This document shows positions 34,146 through 43,731 of a stretch of 64,000 nucleotides of DNA, one piece after another. Below the pieces are notes generated by a model. It saw only the letters and a program-made list of their open reading frames with translations. It was not told where the DNA came from and did no database searches. Made by a program: the position numbers and the translations under genes. Each line of letters opens with the position of its first letter. Position 1 is the first letter of the stretch. Origin of the DNA: Helicobacter turcicus (GTDB lineage: Bacteria > Campylobacterota > Campylobacteria > Campylobacterales > Helicobacteraceae); the NCBI RefSeq assembly GCF_019711685.1, contig NZ_JAIGYQ010000003.1:62001-126000 (forward strand). The letters run 5' to 3'.

Positions 34146-35654
34146 ATGTATGCGGATTCTGCCTTAAGCCTTGTTGTGCCTGTTGTGGTGATTGTTTTAG
34201 TATTTATCACAAGACGCGTGGTGTTATCCCTCTTTATTGGAATCGTAATTGCAGGAATTATGCTTGAATATAGTATTTTAGGCATTTTTGGCTATGTATC
34301 CCAAAGAATTTCTTCTGTGTTTTATAGTGATGGAGAGGTGCAAAGTTCGGCAATTTATGTCTTTGGATTTTTGGTAATGCTTGGTGTTTTAACAGAGCTT
34401 ATGAAATGCTCTGGCGGGATTTCTGCATTTGTAACATGGGCTAGATGCAAAGTGAATAGTCCTAGAAGTTCAGAGTTTTTAGCATTTATTGCTGGGATTG
34501 TGATTTTTATTGACGATTATTTCAATGCATTAAGTGTTGGGCAAATTGCGCGTCCTCTTAATGATGTCAATCATTCAAGTCGTGAGCGTTTAGCATATAT
34601 TATTGATTCTACCTCCGCTCCTATTTGTATTTTAATGCCAATTTCAAGTTGGGGGGCTTATATTTTGGGGATTATGGGGGGTATTTTTGGGGCAGATAAA
34701 AGTTTTAATGTGTTAGCTAATAGTATTGCTGGGAATTTTTATGCATGGTTTGCTCTGCTTGGAGTGTTTTTGACAATTCTTTGGCAAATAAATTTGCCTC
34801 AAATGGTGAAATACCAAAATATTGATGTGCAGGAGTTTGAAGAGATAAAAGAACACAATGGTGGGAATATATGGCTTTTGCTCTTACCACTTGGTGCATT
34901 ATTCGTGTTTGTAGGATTTTTTATTTTTTATAGTGGATATAGTGTGGTTAGAAATTTTGATTTAATTGCAATGCTATCGGAGGCACAAACAGGTTTTGCT
35001 CTCTTTTGGGGTGGAGCTTGTGCGCTTTTTGTGGCTGTGGTGTTAGCGTTTAATAGAATCTCTTTGTGCGAGTATGGACTAATCCTTAAAGATGGCTTTT
35101 TGTTAATGCTGCCTGCAAATTTGATTCTCATTTTTGCATGGGCTATTGGACCTGTGATTAAGGGCGATTTGCAAACAGGAGTGTATCTTGCAAACATAAG
35201 CAAGGATATTTTAAGCAGTGGCGCACTATCTCCTTACATTGCAATTCCGCTGATTTTATTTATCGCTTCTAGTTTTATCGCATTTTGCACAGGGACTAGC
35301 TGGGGGACATTTGCAATTATGCTTCCCATTGGAGCGGGAATTGCATTAAGCAATGATGTGGATCTAAACCTTGCGGTGTGCGCAGTGCTTTCTGGTGCTG
35401 TTTATGGAGACCATGCATCGCCAATTTCTGATACGACGATTCTATCAGCCACAGGAGCGGGTTGCTCCGTGCATAGCCATTTTGCTACACAATTTCCTTA
35501 TGCAACAAGTGTTGCCTTTATTGCTCTGCTTTCTTTTGGAGTTGCCGGTTATTTTGAGAGTTTGCTTGTGGGATATATTTTTGGAATCCCGGCTTTAATT
35601 GTCCTATTTTGGTTGTATAAAAGAGCCTTTAGAAAGAATGTCCTAAATTTATGA
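34146..35654 (+). CDS. NhaC-family Na+/H+ antiporter-like transporter
   Basis: Polytopic membrane protein of 502 residues with about twelve hydrophobic segments. Signature segments are AFIAGIVIFIDDYFNALSVG (paired acidic residues in a membrane helix), DSTSAPICILMPISSWGAY, FIAFCTGTSWGTFAIMLPIGAG and GAVYGDHASPISDTTILSA, all typical of NhaC/ion-transporter superfamily carriers. The start at 34146 (MYADSALS) is preceded by AAGGAG; a start 7 codons earlier lacks one. Some NhaC homologues exchange organic acids (malate/lactate), so the substrate is not certain. Its 3' end overlaps moeA tail-to-tail by 6 bases. Confidence 0.85.
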   Translation: MYADSALSLVVPVVVIVLVFITRRVVLSLFIGIVIAGIMLEYSILGIFGYVSQRISSVFYSDGEVQSSAIYVFGFLVMLGVLTELMKCSGGISAFVTWARCKVNSPRSSEFLAFIAGIVIFIDDYFNALSVGQIARPLNDVNHSSRERLAYIIDSTSAPICILMPISSWGAYILGIMGGIFGADKSFNVLANSIAGNFYAWFALLGVFLTILWQINLPQMVKYQNIDVQEFEEIKEHNGGNIWLLLLPLGALFVFVGFFIFYSGYSVVRNFDLIAMLSEAQTGFALFWGGACALFVAVVLAFNRISLCEYGLILKDGFLLMLPANLILIFAWAIGPVIKGDLQTGVYLANISKDILSSGALSPYIAIPLILFIASSFIAFCTGTSWGTFAIMLPIGAGIALSNDVDLNLAVCAVLSGAVYGDHASPISDTTILSATGAGCSVHSHFATQFPYATSVAFIALLSFGVAGYFESLLVGYIFGIPALIVLFWLYKRAFRKNVLNL

Positions 35655-36884
35655 GCGGTTTATATATTCTTGTGCTTCTGTGCTAAAAGGGGCGTAAAAG
35701 GGCAAGACTTTTAACATATCACCTTCTTTTATCTCTGTAAGATCGGAATCTAAAATAACAAGTGCATCGCTCTGTGCCATTGGTGTAACTTCTCCAGAGC
35801 CGTATTTTCCATTTTTTATAAAGCTTACACAATCTTTTTCAATTTTCGCTAAAAGTGCTTCTGTTCGTGCTTTTTTCTTCAGGGAAGTTTTTGCCTTTAG
35901 GGTAATGTAGTTTGGATAATATGCGTTTGCGCCACTTAGTTCTTGCAAAAAAGGAAGGATTAGCACTCTAAGCATTACATTACCAGCTAAGGGATTTCCC
36001 GGAAGTGCAATGATAAATTTCTCTTTTAAATGTGCTATCATAATGGGTTTTCCTGGTTTTATATCTACGCCATCAACAAGGAGTGTTGCGCCATTTTGCT
36101 CTAAAGCTTTGCGCATAAAGTCTGCTTCACCTTTACTTGCGCCTCCTGTGGTAAAAATCACATCATTTGAGCTTTGCAGTGCACCATTTATCGCACTAAG
36201 ATTATCTTTTAAAATTCCACAATATTTGCTATTAAAATGCAAAGAGTGTAAAGTGCTTTGCACCATTGTGGCATTAGAATTATAAATTTGATAGGAGTTC
36301 GCCTCTTCCCAAGGCTCTTTTAGTTCATTGCCACTTGTGAAAATCGCAATGCTTAAAGGCATAAATACATGCACATTGCTAATTCCTTGTGTGGCAAGAA
36401 GTGTAAGTGTGTCGCAACTAAGCTGTGTGCCACGCATTAGAAGTAAAGAATTTTGTAAAACTTCCTCACCTTCTCTTCTAATGTTTGCAAAAGACTTTAA
36501 ATCTTTTGGTGCTGTGATTTGCGTGGTGTTACCAAAGCCCCCCTCAATGCTTTCAAAAGGCACAACACAATTAGCACCCTGTGGAATCTTAGCTCCCGTC
36601 ATAATCTTCGCACATGCTCTAGGTTCTAGTGTAACTGCTTTGCTATCTCCTGCAAAAATGCTTGTTTGGATTTTTAAAATCTTGTTAGCATCTTTAACAT
36701 TTAGAGCATAGCCGTCCATTGCGCTATTATCAAAGCTTGGCAAAGATTTTTGCGCATAAATGTCTTGGGCTAGGATTCTATTTTGAGCTTGCAAAAGGGG
36801 CAAAATCTCGGTGCTTTGGTTTGTATTTTTATATGCTTTAGCAACATCGTGTAGGATTGTTTTAGCTTCTTGTAAAGTTTGCAT
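35649..36884 (-). CDS. moeA: Molybdopterin molybdenumtransferase MoeA
   Basis: Inserts molybdate into adenylylated molybdopterin. Domain order is as in the family: PSFDNSAMDGYAL near residue 48, KIMTGAKIPQGANCVVPFE, then the MoaB-like core with FTSGNEL and TTGGASKGEADF, and KPGKPIMIA followed by FIIALPGNPLAG. Domain IV closes the 411 residues. AAAGGA precedes the start. It is last of a minus-strand cluster selA-selB-NifS-like-moeA, linking selenium and molybdenum supply. The 3' end overlaps the NhaC gene by 6 bases. Confidence 0.95.
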   Translation of the reverse strand: MQTLQEAKTILHDVAKAYKNTNQSTEILPLLQAQNRILAQDIYAQKSLPSFDNSAMDGYALNVKDANKILKIQTSIFAGDSKAVTLEPRACAKIMTGAKIPQGANCVVPFESIEGGFGNTTQITAPKDLKSFANIRREGEEVLQNSLLLMRGTQLSCDTLTLLATQGISNVHVFMPLSIAIFTSGNELKEPWEEANSYQIYNSNATMVQSTLHSLHFNSKYCGILKDNLSAINGALQSSNDVIFTTGGASKGEADFMRKALEQNGATLLVDGVDIKPGKPIMIAHLKEKFIIALPGNPLAGNVMLRVLILPFLQELSGANAYYPNYITLKAKTSLKKKARTEALLAKIEKDCVSFIKNGKYGSGEVTPMAQSDALVILDSDLTEIKEGDMLKVLPFYAPFSTEAQEYINRS

Positions 36885-36893
36885 GGGATTCCT

Positions 36894-37913
36894 TTAAGAT
36901 TGAAGTTGTCGCAATTGGAGATATTTTTGCGCAATTTTTTGCGCAGTTTGCGGGATTAAGCTTGGAGAAATTTCTAAAAAGCTTAGGCTTAAAAGCTCTC
37001 TTGCTTGGGATTCTGTGTAACCCATTAAACGTAAGACAAAAGAGGGTTGGCTAAAGCCAAATAGACATTCCTGCCCATTGATAATATGGATTCCATCAAA
37101 AATCAGGCTTTGGATAAGATTTCTAGCTTTTATGCCTTTTAGTCCTAAACATAAGGTGTTTGGGGGTGTTTGGTAGAAATAATAACACTGCTCATTTAAG
37201 TTTGCTTGGAGGCTGTGAAAAAAGCTTTGAGAGAGATCTTGTGTGTTAGCTTTAGTGTGTTGATTTAGAATCGCTTCTTTAAAGGTTGCGTAGAGATTTT
37301 GGATTTCCAAATAAATACTAGGGATTCCATAAAAGCTTGTGTTGTGGGATGCTAAGATTCCAAAAGGGCGCATAATACCTAGATTTTCACCATTTAAAAG
37401 GAATATATCTGCCTTAGGCAAAGGGAGATTTAAAGGGATTGTATAGCTAATATCTATAATTTTTAGTGCATTTTCTGGCAGGGATTCTAGAGTATTTTGG
37501 GTTAGAATGTCTTCGTTAATCTGTGGCAAAATAAAGCAGTCTGCTCCCTTATTGTGTGCCTCTTTAATCTGCGATTCTGTGATATAACCAAGCGTGGAAT
37601 CAGGAAGTAAGGGGATAATATTGTTTTCATCTCCTAAAAGTAAATAGGCTTGATATAAGAGATTGTGGCTGCTTAGAGCAAGGGCAATTTTGTAGTGCAT
37701 GGAGAGAGTGTGCAAAAGAAAATAAAAAGATTCTACGTTAAAACTAAAAGGGCGCGCAATTTGAGTGTTTAAAAGGGCGCAGAGTTCTGCATTATCTTGA
37801 CGGATTTTTTGCAAATGTGTGGGAGTTATGGCTTGGTAGTTTGGAGTGTGTGTGGAGAATAGGTGTGCATTAAGCATTGAATTTAACTTGGGATTTTGGA
37901 GGTTATCTAGCAT
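36894..37913 (-). CDS. Divergent NifS/cysteine desulfurase-like protein lacking the PLP lysine
   Basis: The 339 residues follow the layout of class V aminotransferases of the NifS/IscS type. The start LDNLQNPKL recalls (Y)LDNNATT.., and IIDISYTIPLNL with D154 matches VDAVQ..GKIP and the PLP-ring Asp. The segment LLNGENLGIMRPFGIL (172-187) falls where family members have S-(A/G)-HK-x-x-GPKG; the PLP-binding His-Lys is Glu176-Asn177. INGQECLFGFSQPSFVLRLMG (278-298) aligns with SSGSACTS..EPSHVLRAMG and keeps the mobile catalytic Cys as C283. It is 15 bases from selB and 10 from moeA with a good ribosome-binding site. Inference: a non-desulfurase role in selenium handling. Confidence 0.65.
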   Translation of the reverse strand: MLDNLQNPKLNSMLNAHLFSTHTPNYQAITPTHLQKIRQDNAELCALLNTQIARPFSFNVESFYFLLHTLSMHYKIALALSSHNLLYQAYLLLGDENNIIPLLPDSTLGYITESQIKEAHNKGADCFILPQINEDILTQNTLESLPENALKIIDISYTIPLNLPLPKADIFLLNGENLGIMRPFGILASHNTSFYGIPSIYLEIQNLYATFKEAILNQHTKANTQDLSQSFFHSLQANLNEQCYYFYQTPPNTLCLGLKGIKARNLIQSLIFDGIHIINGQECLFGFSQPSFVLRLMGYTESQARELLSLSFLEISPSLIPQTAQKIAQKYLQLRQLQS

Positions 37914-37927
37914 TGTATTCCTTTTGC

Positions 37928-39760
37928 TTATTTTAGCGTGCGTTTGCCATTATTGTTTTGTATATCACTAAAGCTATCAAGATAATCAAGATAGGTGATG
38001 AGATATTTGCGACTTAAATTAAGGTGTTTTTTGAAATTATTAATATCCAAATATCCCTCTTTTGCAATGATAGAACGCATAAGCTCTAAAAGCTTAGTTA
38101 AATGTTCAGTGCAGATAAAAAGCTTATGGCTTAGGCGTAAAATCTTTTTTTCCCGTGTTAAACGTTTAAAAATCATATCGCCACTTTTTCTATCAATATC
38201 TAGGCTATCATAGAGATTATAAGGTGCAATCGGTTCGTAGTCTTGGCTGTGTAAGGTGTTGTAAATCGTGACGTAGAGATAGTTTTCCACATCTTGTGCG
38301 TCCCCTAAATTTGCAGAGTTTTCAGGGGCTACAAAAAAGGATTCCACCCTATGCAATGCTTTTTGCTCTAAAAGTTCATTGAGCACATCTAATGCAAATC
38401 TCTCAGCAATAAAGCTTTGTTTTTGGCTTAGAAGTGCAGCACTTAGCAGTGCATTTGGATTTTTGGTTAAAATATTTGCAATCACGTCTTTTACAAGCTC
38501 CCTAGCAGTCTTTGGATAGGCAATTAATTCTTTTTCACACACAAAGCAATGTGGAATCTCTCTGGCAATTTCTAGTGCTTTGCTTTGTGAAATCCTAAAG
38601 CGCTGTATTGCACTAATTAGTCCAAAACCTCTTTTGTGTGCTTGGAGTAAAATATTAAATGCTCCTTTAAAGTCGCCATTGCTTAGAAGTTTTAGATATT
38701 CCAGTTTTTGGGATTTTTTCATCGGATCTACGATTGGACTTAGGATTCTGCCTCCCCCTAGTGTTTTGTTGTCATCACGCAAAATAAAACGTTCATCAAA
38801 AATGCTAAAAAGCAGAGTTTTGGTTTTTAACGTGGCAAATTTTTTGTTAGAATCCAACAACAGCACACGACAATTCGTACGTAGTGCTCCTAGATACAGC
38901 ATTACCTCGCTATTGTGTTCTATATTCTCAAAGCTTTCTAGCTCCACTTCAACTTTATCAAATCCACGCAAATAGCCCTTTTTGGTTAGCAAATCACCCC
39001 GTTTAAGATTGTGATGCGAGATTCCACCTAGATTGATTGCTACACGTGCTCCATTGTGTGCGATTTCTGTATTTTTGCCATGGCTTTGGAGGTTTTTAAT
39101 GCTAAAATTTTGTTCTAATTGAGCGCACCATATTTTATCTTGTAAGCTTAAATCTCCGTCCATTAGTGTGCCGCTAACGACACAACCAGAGCCTTTAAGC
39201 GTAAAAACTCTATCAATGTAATAGCGAAAAAATCCTAAATTGACGTGTTCTTTTTTAGGGAGTGAAAAAAGCGTGTTTTTAATTGCTACAATGCTGTTTT
39301 TATCGTGGATAGAAGCACTTAAAATGCGGTATTGCAAACCTTTAAAACTAGAAAAAAGTGCGGTAATTTCTTCCTTGCGCCCATCTAACACAGAATTTCC
39401 CACTAAATCACATTTGCTAAGAACGACAATATATTGCGTGATTCCTAGCAAATACGCAATTCTTAAGTGTTCTATGGTTTGTGGCATTATGCCCTCATTT
39501 GCAGCTATTACAAGCATTGCATAATCAATTCCAAAAGCCCCAGCAATCATGTTTTTTACAAGTTTTTCATGACCTGGAACATCAATAAAAGCAATATTTT
39601 TCTCGCCTTGTGTGAGATTTGAAAAGCTCAAATCTAGTGTGATTCCACGTTCTTTTTCAGCTATGGTGCTATCTCCCCAAAAGCCATTGAGTGCGGCAAT
39701 TAGGCTAGTTTTTCCATGGTCAATATGCCCCATTGTGCCAATAATTAGATTTGTGTGCAT
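37928..39760 (-). CDS. selB: Selenocysteine-specific elongation factor SelB
   Basis: GTPase that brings Sec-tRNA to UGA codons marked by a SECIS hairpin. The P-loop GHIDHGKTSL is at 11-20, DVPGHEKLVKN at 60-70, and SKCDL supplies guanine specificity. The EF-Tu-like domains II/III follow, with DRVFTLKGSGCVVSGTLMDG. The C-terminal half consists of winged-helix modules that bind SECIS; total length of 610 fits bacterial SelB. AAGGA precedes the start, 9 bases after selA. No tRNA-Sec gene, selD or selenoprotein gene was seen in the window. Confidence 0.95.
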   Translation of the reverse strand: MHTNLIIGTMGHIDHGKTSLIAALNGFWGDSTIAEKERGITLDLSFSNLTQGEKNIAFIDVPGHEKLVKNMIAGAFGIDYAMLVIAANEGIMPQTIEHLRIAYLLGITQYIVVLSKCDLVGNSVLDGRKEEITALFSSFKGLQYRILSASIHDKNSIVAIKNTLFSLPKKEHVNLGFFRYYIDRVFTLKGSGCVVSGTLMDGDLSLQDKIWCAQLEQNFSIKNLQSHGKNTEIAHNGARVAINLGGISHHNLKRGDLLTKKGYLRGFDKVEVELESFENIEHNSEVMLYLGALRTNCRVLLLDSNKKFATLKTKTLLFSIFDERFILRDDNKTLGGGRILSPIVDPMKKSQKLEYLKLLSNGDFKGAFNILLQAHKRGFGLISAIQRFRISQSKALEIAREIPHCFVCEKELIAYPKTARELVKDVIANILTKNPNALLSAALLSQKQSFIAERFALDVLNELLEQKALHRVESFFVAPENSANLGDAQDVENYLYVTIYNTLHSQDYEPIAPYNLYDSLDIDRKSGDMIFKRLTREKKILRLSHKLFICTEHLTKLLELMRSIIAKEGYLDINNFKKHLNLSRKYLITYLDYLDSFSDIQNNNGKRTLK

Positions 39761-39769
39761 AGTGTTCCT

Positions 39770-41182
39770 TTATAGGAGAGCTTTTAGAGATTCCACAATG
39801 CGCGTAAAATCGCTTTTAAAAAGCGTGCGCATATCCAAAATGAGTGCAGAGTTTTCTAAACGTGCAATGATTCCATAGCGGCGAAAATGCTGTTCAAGCT
39901 TTGTTTCATCAAGCTTTAGAACACTTAAATCTTTAGCAAAAATCGCCACGCCAAAAGATTCTAAATAATGGCTTGGCATTGCCCCTCCGCCACTATAACT
40001 TTTGGTTGCAATAATTTGAGGATTAAAATTAGGCGGAATCTGTGCTGCTAGTTCTTGTGCTAGAGCATGCAGGGATTCTTTGTCTCTTAGAAGCATCTGT
40101 GCAGTTGGAATCACTTTTATATTTCCCTTAAGATATGCGCTAAGTGTTGCCTCAAGGGCGGCAATAGTGAATTTATCCACTCGCAACATTCTTAAAAGCT
40201 GGTTTTGTTTAAGTTTGTCTATGAGTGCTTTTTTCCCAAAGATAATCCCAGCTTGTGCGCCCCCTATAAGCTTATCTCCACTAAAACTTACAAGACTTGG
40301 ATTTAGTGCGGAAATTGTTTCTAAAGATGGTTCATATCCTGTAAATACGGAATCCAAAACACTAAAATAACCACTCCCTAAATCGTAATAATCAATAAGA
40401 TTGTATTTACGTGCAAGTTTTACGAGCTCATTAAATCCTACTTCTTCGCTAAAGCCCTCAATTGCATAGTTAGATTTATGTGCCTTAAAGAGCATTGCAC
40501 TATTTTCACTAATAGCTTCTTGATAGTCTTTAAAATGCGTTTTATTTGTTGTGCCAACTTCGTGTAAAATAGCACCAGAGTCTTCCATAACACGTGGAAT
40601 CCGAAAACTTCCACCAATCTCAATTAATTCACCACGAGATACAATTACTTCTTTGCCTTTAGCAAAAGTGTTTAGGATTAAAAACACAGCCGCAGCATTA
40701 TTATTAACAACAAGCACATCTTCTGCGCCTAAAAGAGCTTTAAATTGCCCTTGTAAATGGATATAGCGCTCTCCTCGTGAACCTTTTTGAAGGTTGTATT
40801 CTAGGTTATTGTATTGGGTTAAAATGGGTTTGATTTCCTCTAAAATTTCCTCTGAAAATATGCTACGTCCTAAGTTTGTATGCACGACGATTCCAGTGGC
40901 GTTAATTAGCGGCTTTAAAGACTTTTGTGTTGCATTTTGGTATGTTGCTACAATGCGCTTTACACAAGTGCTAAAGTCCAGCAAAACCCCACCTTCTAGC
41001 AACTCTTGACGATAGGCGTCTAAAAACTCTAAAGTTATGCGCTTTAAAAGACTTGGATTTACCATTTTAAGTTCCGCATTTAGTGCATTTAGAAGTTTAT
41101 CTGTTTTTGGGATATGTTGTAAAGAATCTTGCAAGGAATCTCGCAAGTGGTCTTGAATGTCTTTTTGGCTCTCTTGTTGCAT
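39770..41182 (-). CDS. selA: L-seryl-tRNA(Sec) selenium transferase
   Basis: PLP enzyme converting Ser-tRNA(Sec) to Sec-tRNA(Sec) with selenophosphate. INATGIVVHTNLGRS is at 93-107, the Asp in YYDLGSG near 267, and the PLP lysine is K304 in SFSGDKLIGGAQAG, all intact. The 470-residue length is typical. It is first gene of the cluster with selB; no canonical promoter box was singled out in the 130-base divergent region facing the stress-protein gene. Confidence 0.96.
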   Translation of the reverse strand: MQQESQKDIQDHLRDSLQDSLQHIPKTDKLLNALNAELKMVNPSLLKRITLEFLDAYRQELLEGGVLLDFSTCVKRIVATYQNATQKSLKPLINATGIVVHTNLGRSIFSEEILEEIKPILTQYNNLEYNLQKGSRGERYIHLQGQFKALLGAEDVLVVNNNAAAVFLILNTFAKGKEVIVSRGELIEIGGSFRIPRVMEDSGAILHEVGTTNKTHFKDYQEAISENSAMLFKAHKSNYAIEGFSEEVGFNELVKLARKYNLIDYYDLGSGYFSVLDSVFTGYEPSLETISALNPSLVSFSGDKLIGGAQAGIIFGKKALIDKLKQNQLLRMLRVDKFTIAALEATLSAYLKGNIKVIPTAQMLLRDKESLHALAQELAAQIPPNFNPQIIATKSYSGGGAMPSHYLESFGVAIFAKDLSVLKLDETKLEQHFRRYGIIARLENSALILDMRTLFKSDFTRIVESLKALL

Positions 41183-41275
41183 AAAACACTCTCTTTTTAG
41201 GCATTTAATTTGGTAAAAGGTAGCGCATTATTGCTTTATTTTCTGTGAATTTATAAGTTTTTTGATGAGTTTTGC

Positions 41276-41281
41276 TATAAT
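41276..41281 (+). promoter_or_regulatory. -10 box of the stress-protein gene
   Basis: TATAAT, 31 bases before the start codon of the UspA-like gene. Confidence 0.5.
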
Positions 41282-41312
41282 TTTTACCATTTTAAAATGT
41301 AAGGAATTTGCG

Positions 41313-41729
41313 ATGAAAAAAATTCTGTTTGCCGTTGATGGAACGTCATCTTGTCAAAAGGCAGCGCAGTTTGTGGTGAATTTTTTTGGAGATAGAGAGG
41401 ATTGCGCAATTAGCATTATCCATGTAAAAACGCCTATTATGCTTTATGGAGAGGCGGCACTTGCAGCGTATGAAGAGATTGAGAAAAAAGAAAATGCAGA
41501 GAGTGATAAGCTACTAGAAGATTTTAGTGCAATTTTTACAAATAAAGGTGTCAATGTGAGTCAAAAGCTTTTGGAGGGTGAAGCAGTTACAGAAGTGCTA
41601 AATTATGCAAAAGATTTTGATTTGCTAGTAATTGGGCAGAGTGAAGAAAACTTTTGGAACAAGATTTTTTCTTCTAATCAAAACGACTTTTCTGAAAAAT
41701 CTCCGATTCCAATTTTAATAGTGAAGTAA
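41313..41729 (+). CDS. Universal stress protein (UspA family)
   Basis: Single UspA domain of 138 residues starting MKKILFAVDGTSSCQKA, with a central acidic helix and the C-terminal LLVIGQSEENFWNKIF...PIPILIVK strand. The ATP-binding G-2x-G-9x-G(S/T) signature is degraded (GQSEENF), so it may not bind ATP in the usual way. AAGGAA lies 6 bases before the ATG; the 17-codon upstream extension is not supported. Single-gene unit with its own -10 box and a terminator hairpin. Confidence 0.85.
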   Translation: MKKILFAVDGTSSCQKAAQFVVNFFGDREDCAISIIHVKTPIMLYGEAALAAYEEIEKKENAESDKLLEDFSAIFTNKGVNVSQKLLEGEAVTEVLNYAKDFDLLVIGQSEENFWNKIFSSNQNDFSEKSPIPILIVK

Positions 41730-41736
41730 TATGGAA

Positions 41737-41763
41737 TCTATTCTAGGGCTTACCTAGAATAGA
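41737..41763 (+). terminator. Hairpin terminator after the stress-protein gene
   Basis: A perfect 11-bp inverted repeat TCTATTCTAGG / CCTAGAATAGA with a 5-base loop starts 8 bases after the stop. The T-run that follows is short (ATTCTTTT). It lies between convergent genes and could also serve leuB. Confidence 0.7.
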
Positions 41764-41843
41764 AATTCTTTTGAAGTTGAAGCGAATTCTAGTTTTAGGA
41801 TTTAACTTTATAGAATCTGATTTAACTTTTATTCAACTTGTGC

Positions 41844-42914
41844 TTAGAGTTTTGCAATTTTTTCTGTAATAACGCTTCCCATACGCTCACAACTGCAGAC
41901 TTCTTTTGCTCCATAGTTTGCAATATCTTTTGTGCGAAACCCTTCTTTAAGCGTTTCTTCAATGGCACTATCAATTGCTGTGGCTGCTTGTGTTTGCCCT
42001 AAAGAGTAACGAAGCATCATTGCTGCACTTGCAATTGTTGCAATAGGATTTGCAATTCCTAGTCCTGCAATATCTGGCGCACTTCCATGGATTGGTTCAT
42101 AAATTGCCGCTTTTCCTCCAATAGATGCACTAGGAAGTAACCCGATAGAGCCACTTAGCATACTTGCCTCATCGCTTAGAATATCACCAAAAAGATTGCC
42201 TGTTAAAATGACATCAAACTGCTTAGGATTGCGAATTAGTTGCATTGCTGTATTATCCACATACATGTGTGTTAATTCCACTTGCGGATATTCTTTTGCC
42301 ACCTCACTAACAACTTCACGCCATAGCTGGCTAACATCAAGCACATTTGCCTTATCTACAGAGCAGACTTTTTTACTACGTTTCATTGCTGCGCTAAAGG
42401 CGGTGTGTGCAATGCGTTTAACCTCATCAACACTATAAACCATCGTGTTAAATCCTCTATCTTTATCACGCCCCTTTGGTGTGCCAAAATAGATTCCACC
42501 AATTAGCTCACGCACTACAAGAATATCTACGCCTTTGATAACTTCTGGCTTGAGTGTGCTAGCTTCTACAAGTTCGTCATAAACTTTAGCCGGACGGAAG
42601 TTCGCAAAAACTTCTAAACTTTTTCTTAAATGCAATAATCCACTCTCAGGACGCAATTCTCTAGGGAGATTATCCCATTTTTCTCCACCAATTGCACCAA
42701 ACAACGTAGCATCTGCCTTTAAGCAACCCTCAATAGTTTCTTGCGGCAAAGGAGAGCCTGTTAAATCATAAGCGATTCCACCCATTAAAAAATCTTCAAA
42801 TTCTAAGTTAAAGTTAAATTTCTCCGCAATAACTTTTAAAATTTTTAGTGCTTCATTAATGATTTCAGGTCCGATTCCATCACCCTTAATCACGGCAATT
42901 TTATAAGTTTGCAT
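41844..42914 (-). CDS. leuB: 3-isopropylmalate dehydrogenase
   Basis: Oxidative decarboxylation of 3-isopropylmalate in leucine synthesis. Begins [15 protein letters not shown]; substrate-binding arginines are in the [22 protein letters not shown] segment. The metal/NAD region has [10 protein letters not shown] and [26 protein letters not shown], then [12 protein letters not shown]. Length 356. The start overlaps the leuD 3' end by 14 bases, so the two are co-translated. Confidence 0.96.
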   Translation of the reverse strand: MQTYKIAVIKGDGIGPEIINEALKILKVIAEKFNFNLEFEDFLMGGIAYDLTGSPLPQETIEGCLKADATLFGAIGGEKWDNLPRELRPESGLLHLRKSLEVFANFRPAKVYDELVEASTLKPEVIKGVDILVVRELIGGIYFGTPKGRDKDRGFNTMVYSVDEVKRIAHTAFSAAMKRSKKVCSVDKANVLDVSQLWREVVSEVAKEYPQVELTHMYVDNTAMQLIRNPKQFDVILTGNLFGDILSDEASMLSGSIGLLPSASIGGKAAIYEPIHGSAPDIAGLGIANPIATIASAAMMLRYSLGQTQAATAIDSAIEETLKEGFRTKDIANYGAKEVCSCERMGSVITEKIAKL

Positions 42915-43413
42915 TGTTGTCTCCTAGCTTATTTTTTGCATAAGGGATTAACCCTCCGCTTTCTAATAGCTCTAGCATAAAAGGGGGAATTGCAGTAAAT
43001 GTGTAGCTACAATTTTGTGTATGGTTTTTAATTGTGCCATCTTTTAAGTCAATTTCTAAAATATCGCCCTCATTAATGGAATCTGCTTCTTTAATCTCTA
43101 AAATTGGCAACCCTGTATTAAAGGCATTGCGATAAAAAATGCGTGCATAACTTTTTGCAATGACCGCACTAATACCCGCCGCTTTAATTGCCACAGGTGC
43201 GTGCTCACGGCTTGATCCACAGCCAAAATTCTCTCCTGCAACGATAATATCGCCTTGTGTAATTAAATCCACAAACCCATTTCTTGCATCTTCCATTAAA
43301 TGTGAAGCTAAGATTGCAGAATCGGTTGTGTTTAAGTAACGTGCAGCAATAATTAAGTCTGTATCAATGTTATCCCCAAATTTCCAAGCTTTAGCTTTTT
43401 TAATTGCTTTCAT
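42901..43413 (-). CDS. leuD: 3-isopropylmalate dehydratase small subunit
   Basis: Small (swivelling) subunit of isopropylmalate isomerase. The start at 43413 ([22 protein letters not shown]) has AAGGAA upstream; an in-frame ATG 17 codons earlier is unsupported. The family motif [21 protein letters not shown] is intact, as is [20 protein letters not shown]. Length 170. The large subunit leuC and leuA are not adjacent and must lie elsewhere. It follows a 71-codon gene of unknown function by 8 bases. Confidence 0.95.
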   Translation of the reverse strand: MKAIKKAKAWKFGDNIDTDLIIAARYLNTTDSAILASHLMEDARNGFVDLITQGDIIVAGENFGCGSSREHAPVAIKAAGISAVIAKSYARIFYRNAFNTGLPILEIKEADSINEGDILEIDLKDGTIKNHTQNCSYTFTAIPPFMLELLESGGLIPYAKNKLGDNNANL

Positions 43414-43421
43414 ATTTTTCC

Positions 43422-43637
43422 TTAATCTGTGTAAGGCTTGAGTTTTGAGCCATCCCAATACCAATCTTTACTAAAAAGTGCTTTCTTGCAAGATTCTGGC
43501 ACTTTTAAGAAAAATACTCTTTGCGCTTCTATGTCGTTTGATATTAGAGAGTGTTCTATTCCTAAGATTAAGTTTTCTGGTGTAACCTTGACATTCTCTA
43601 CCAAAATATCACGCGTTTCTTGATTAATAATTGTCAT
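43422..43637 (-). CDS. Small protein of unknown function upstream of leuD
   Basis: Seventy-one residues with ordinary composition, no membrane segment and no signal peptide. The middle reads ENLILGIEHSLISNDIEAQ and the C-terminus is aromatic and polar (KDWYWDGSKLKPYTD). AAGGAGA lies 6-9 bases before the ATG. It is 8 bases upstream of leuD in the same direction, so it is probably co-transcribed with leuD-leuB. I do not recognise the family. It occupies the place where leuC often stands but has no resemblance to LeuC. Confidence 0.7.
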   Translation of the reverse strand: MTIINQETRDILVENVKVTPENLILGIEHSLISNDIEAQRVFFLKVPESCKKALFSKDWYWDGSKLKPYTD

Positions 43638-43731
43638 TTTCTCTCCTTGTGCAAGGCATTATAGCAAAAGAATTTTTCAAAACTTTTTAAAAATGGCTTA
43701 AGATTCATAGAGATTCCACATTCGCAAATTA

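Noticed and set aside
35649-41182. tRNA-Sec (selC) near selAB
   Set aside because: No 90-100-base tRNA-like sequence with a TCA anticodon was found around the sel genes; the only serine-type tRNA in the window is tRNA-Ser(UGA) of ordinary length, with no sign of Sec features.
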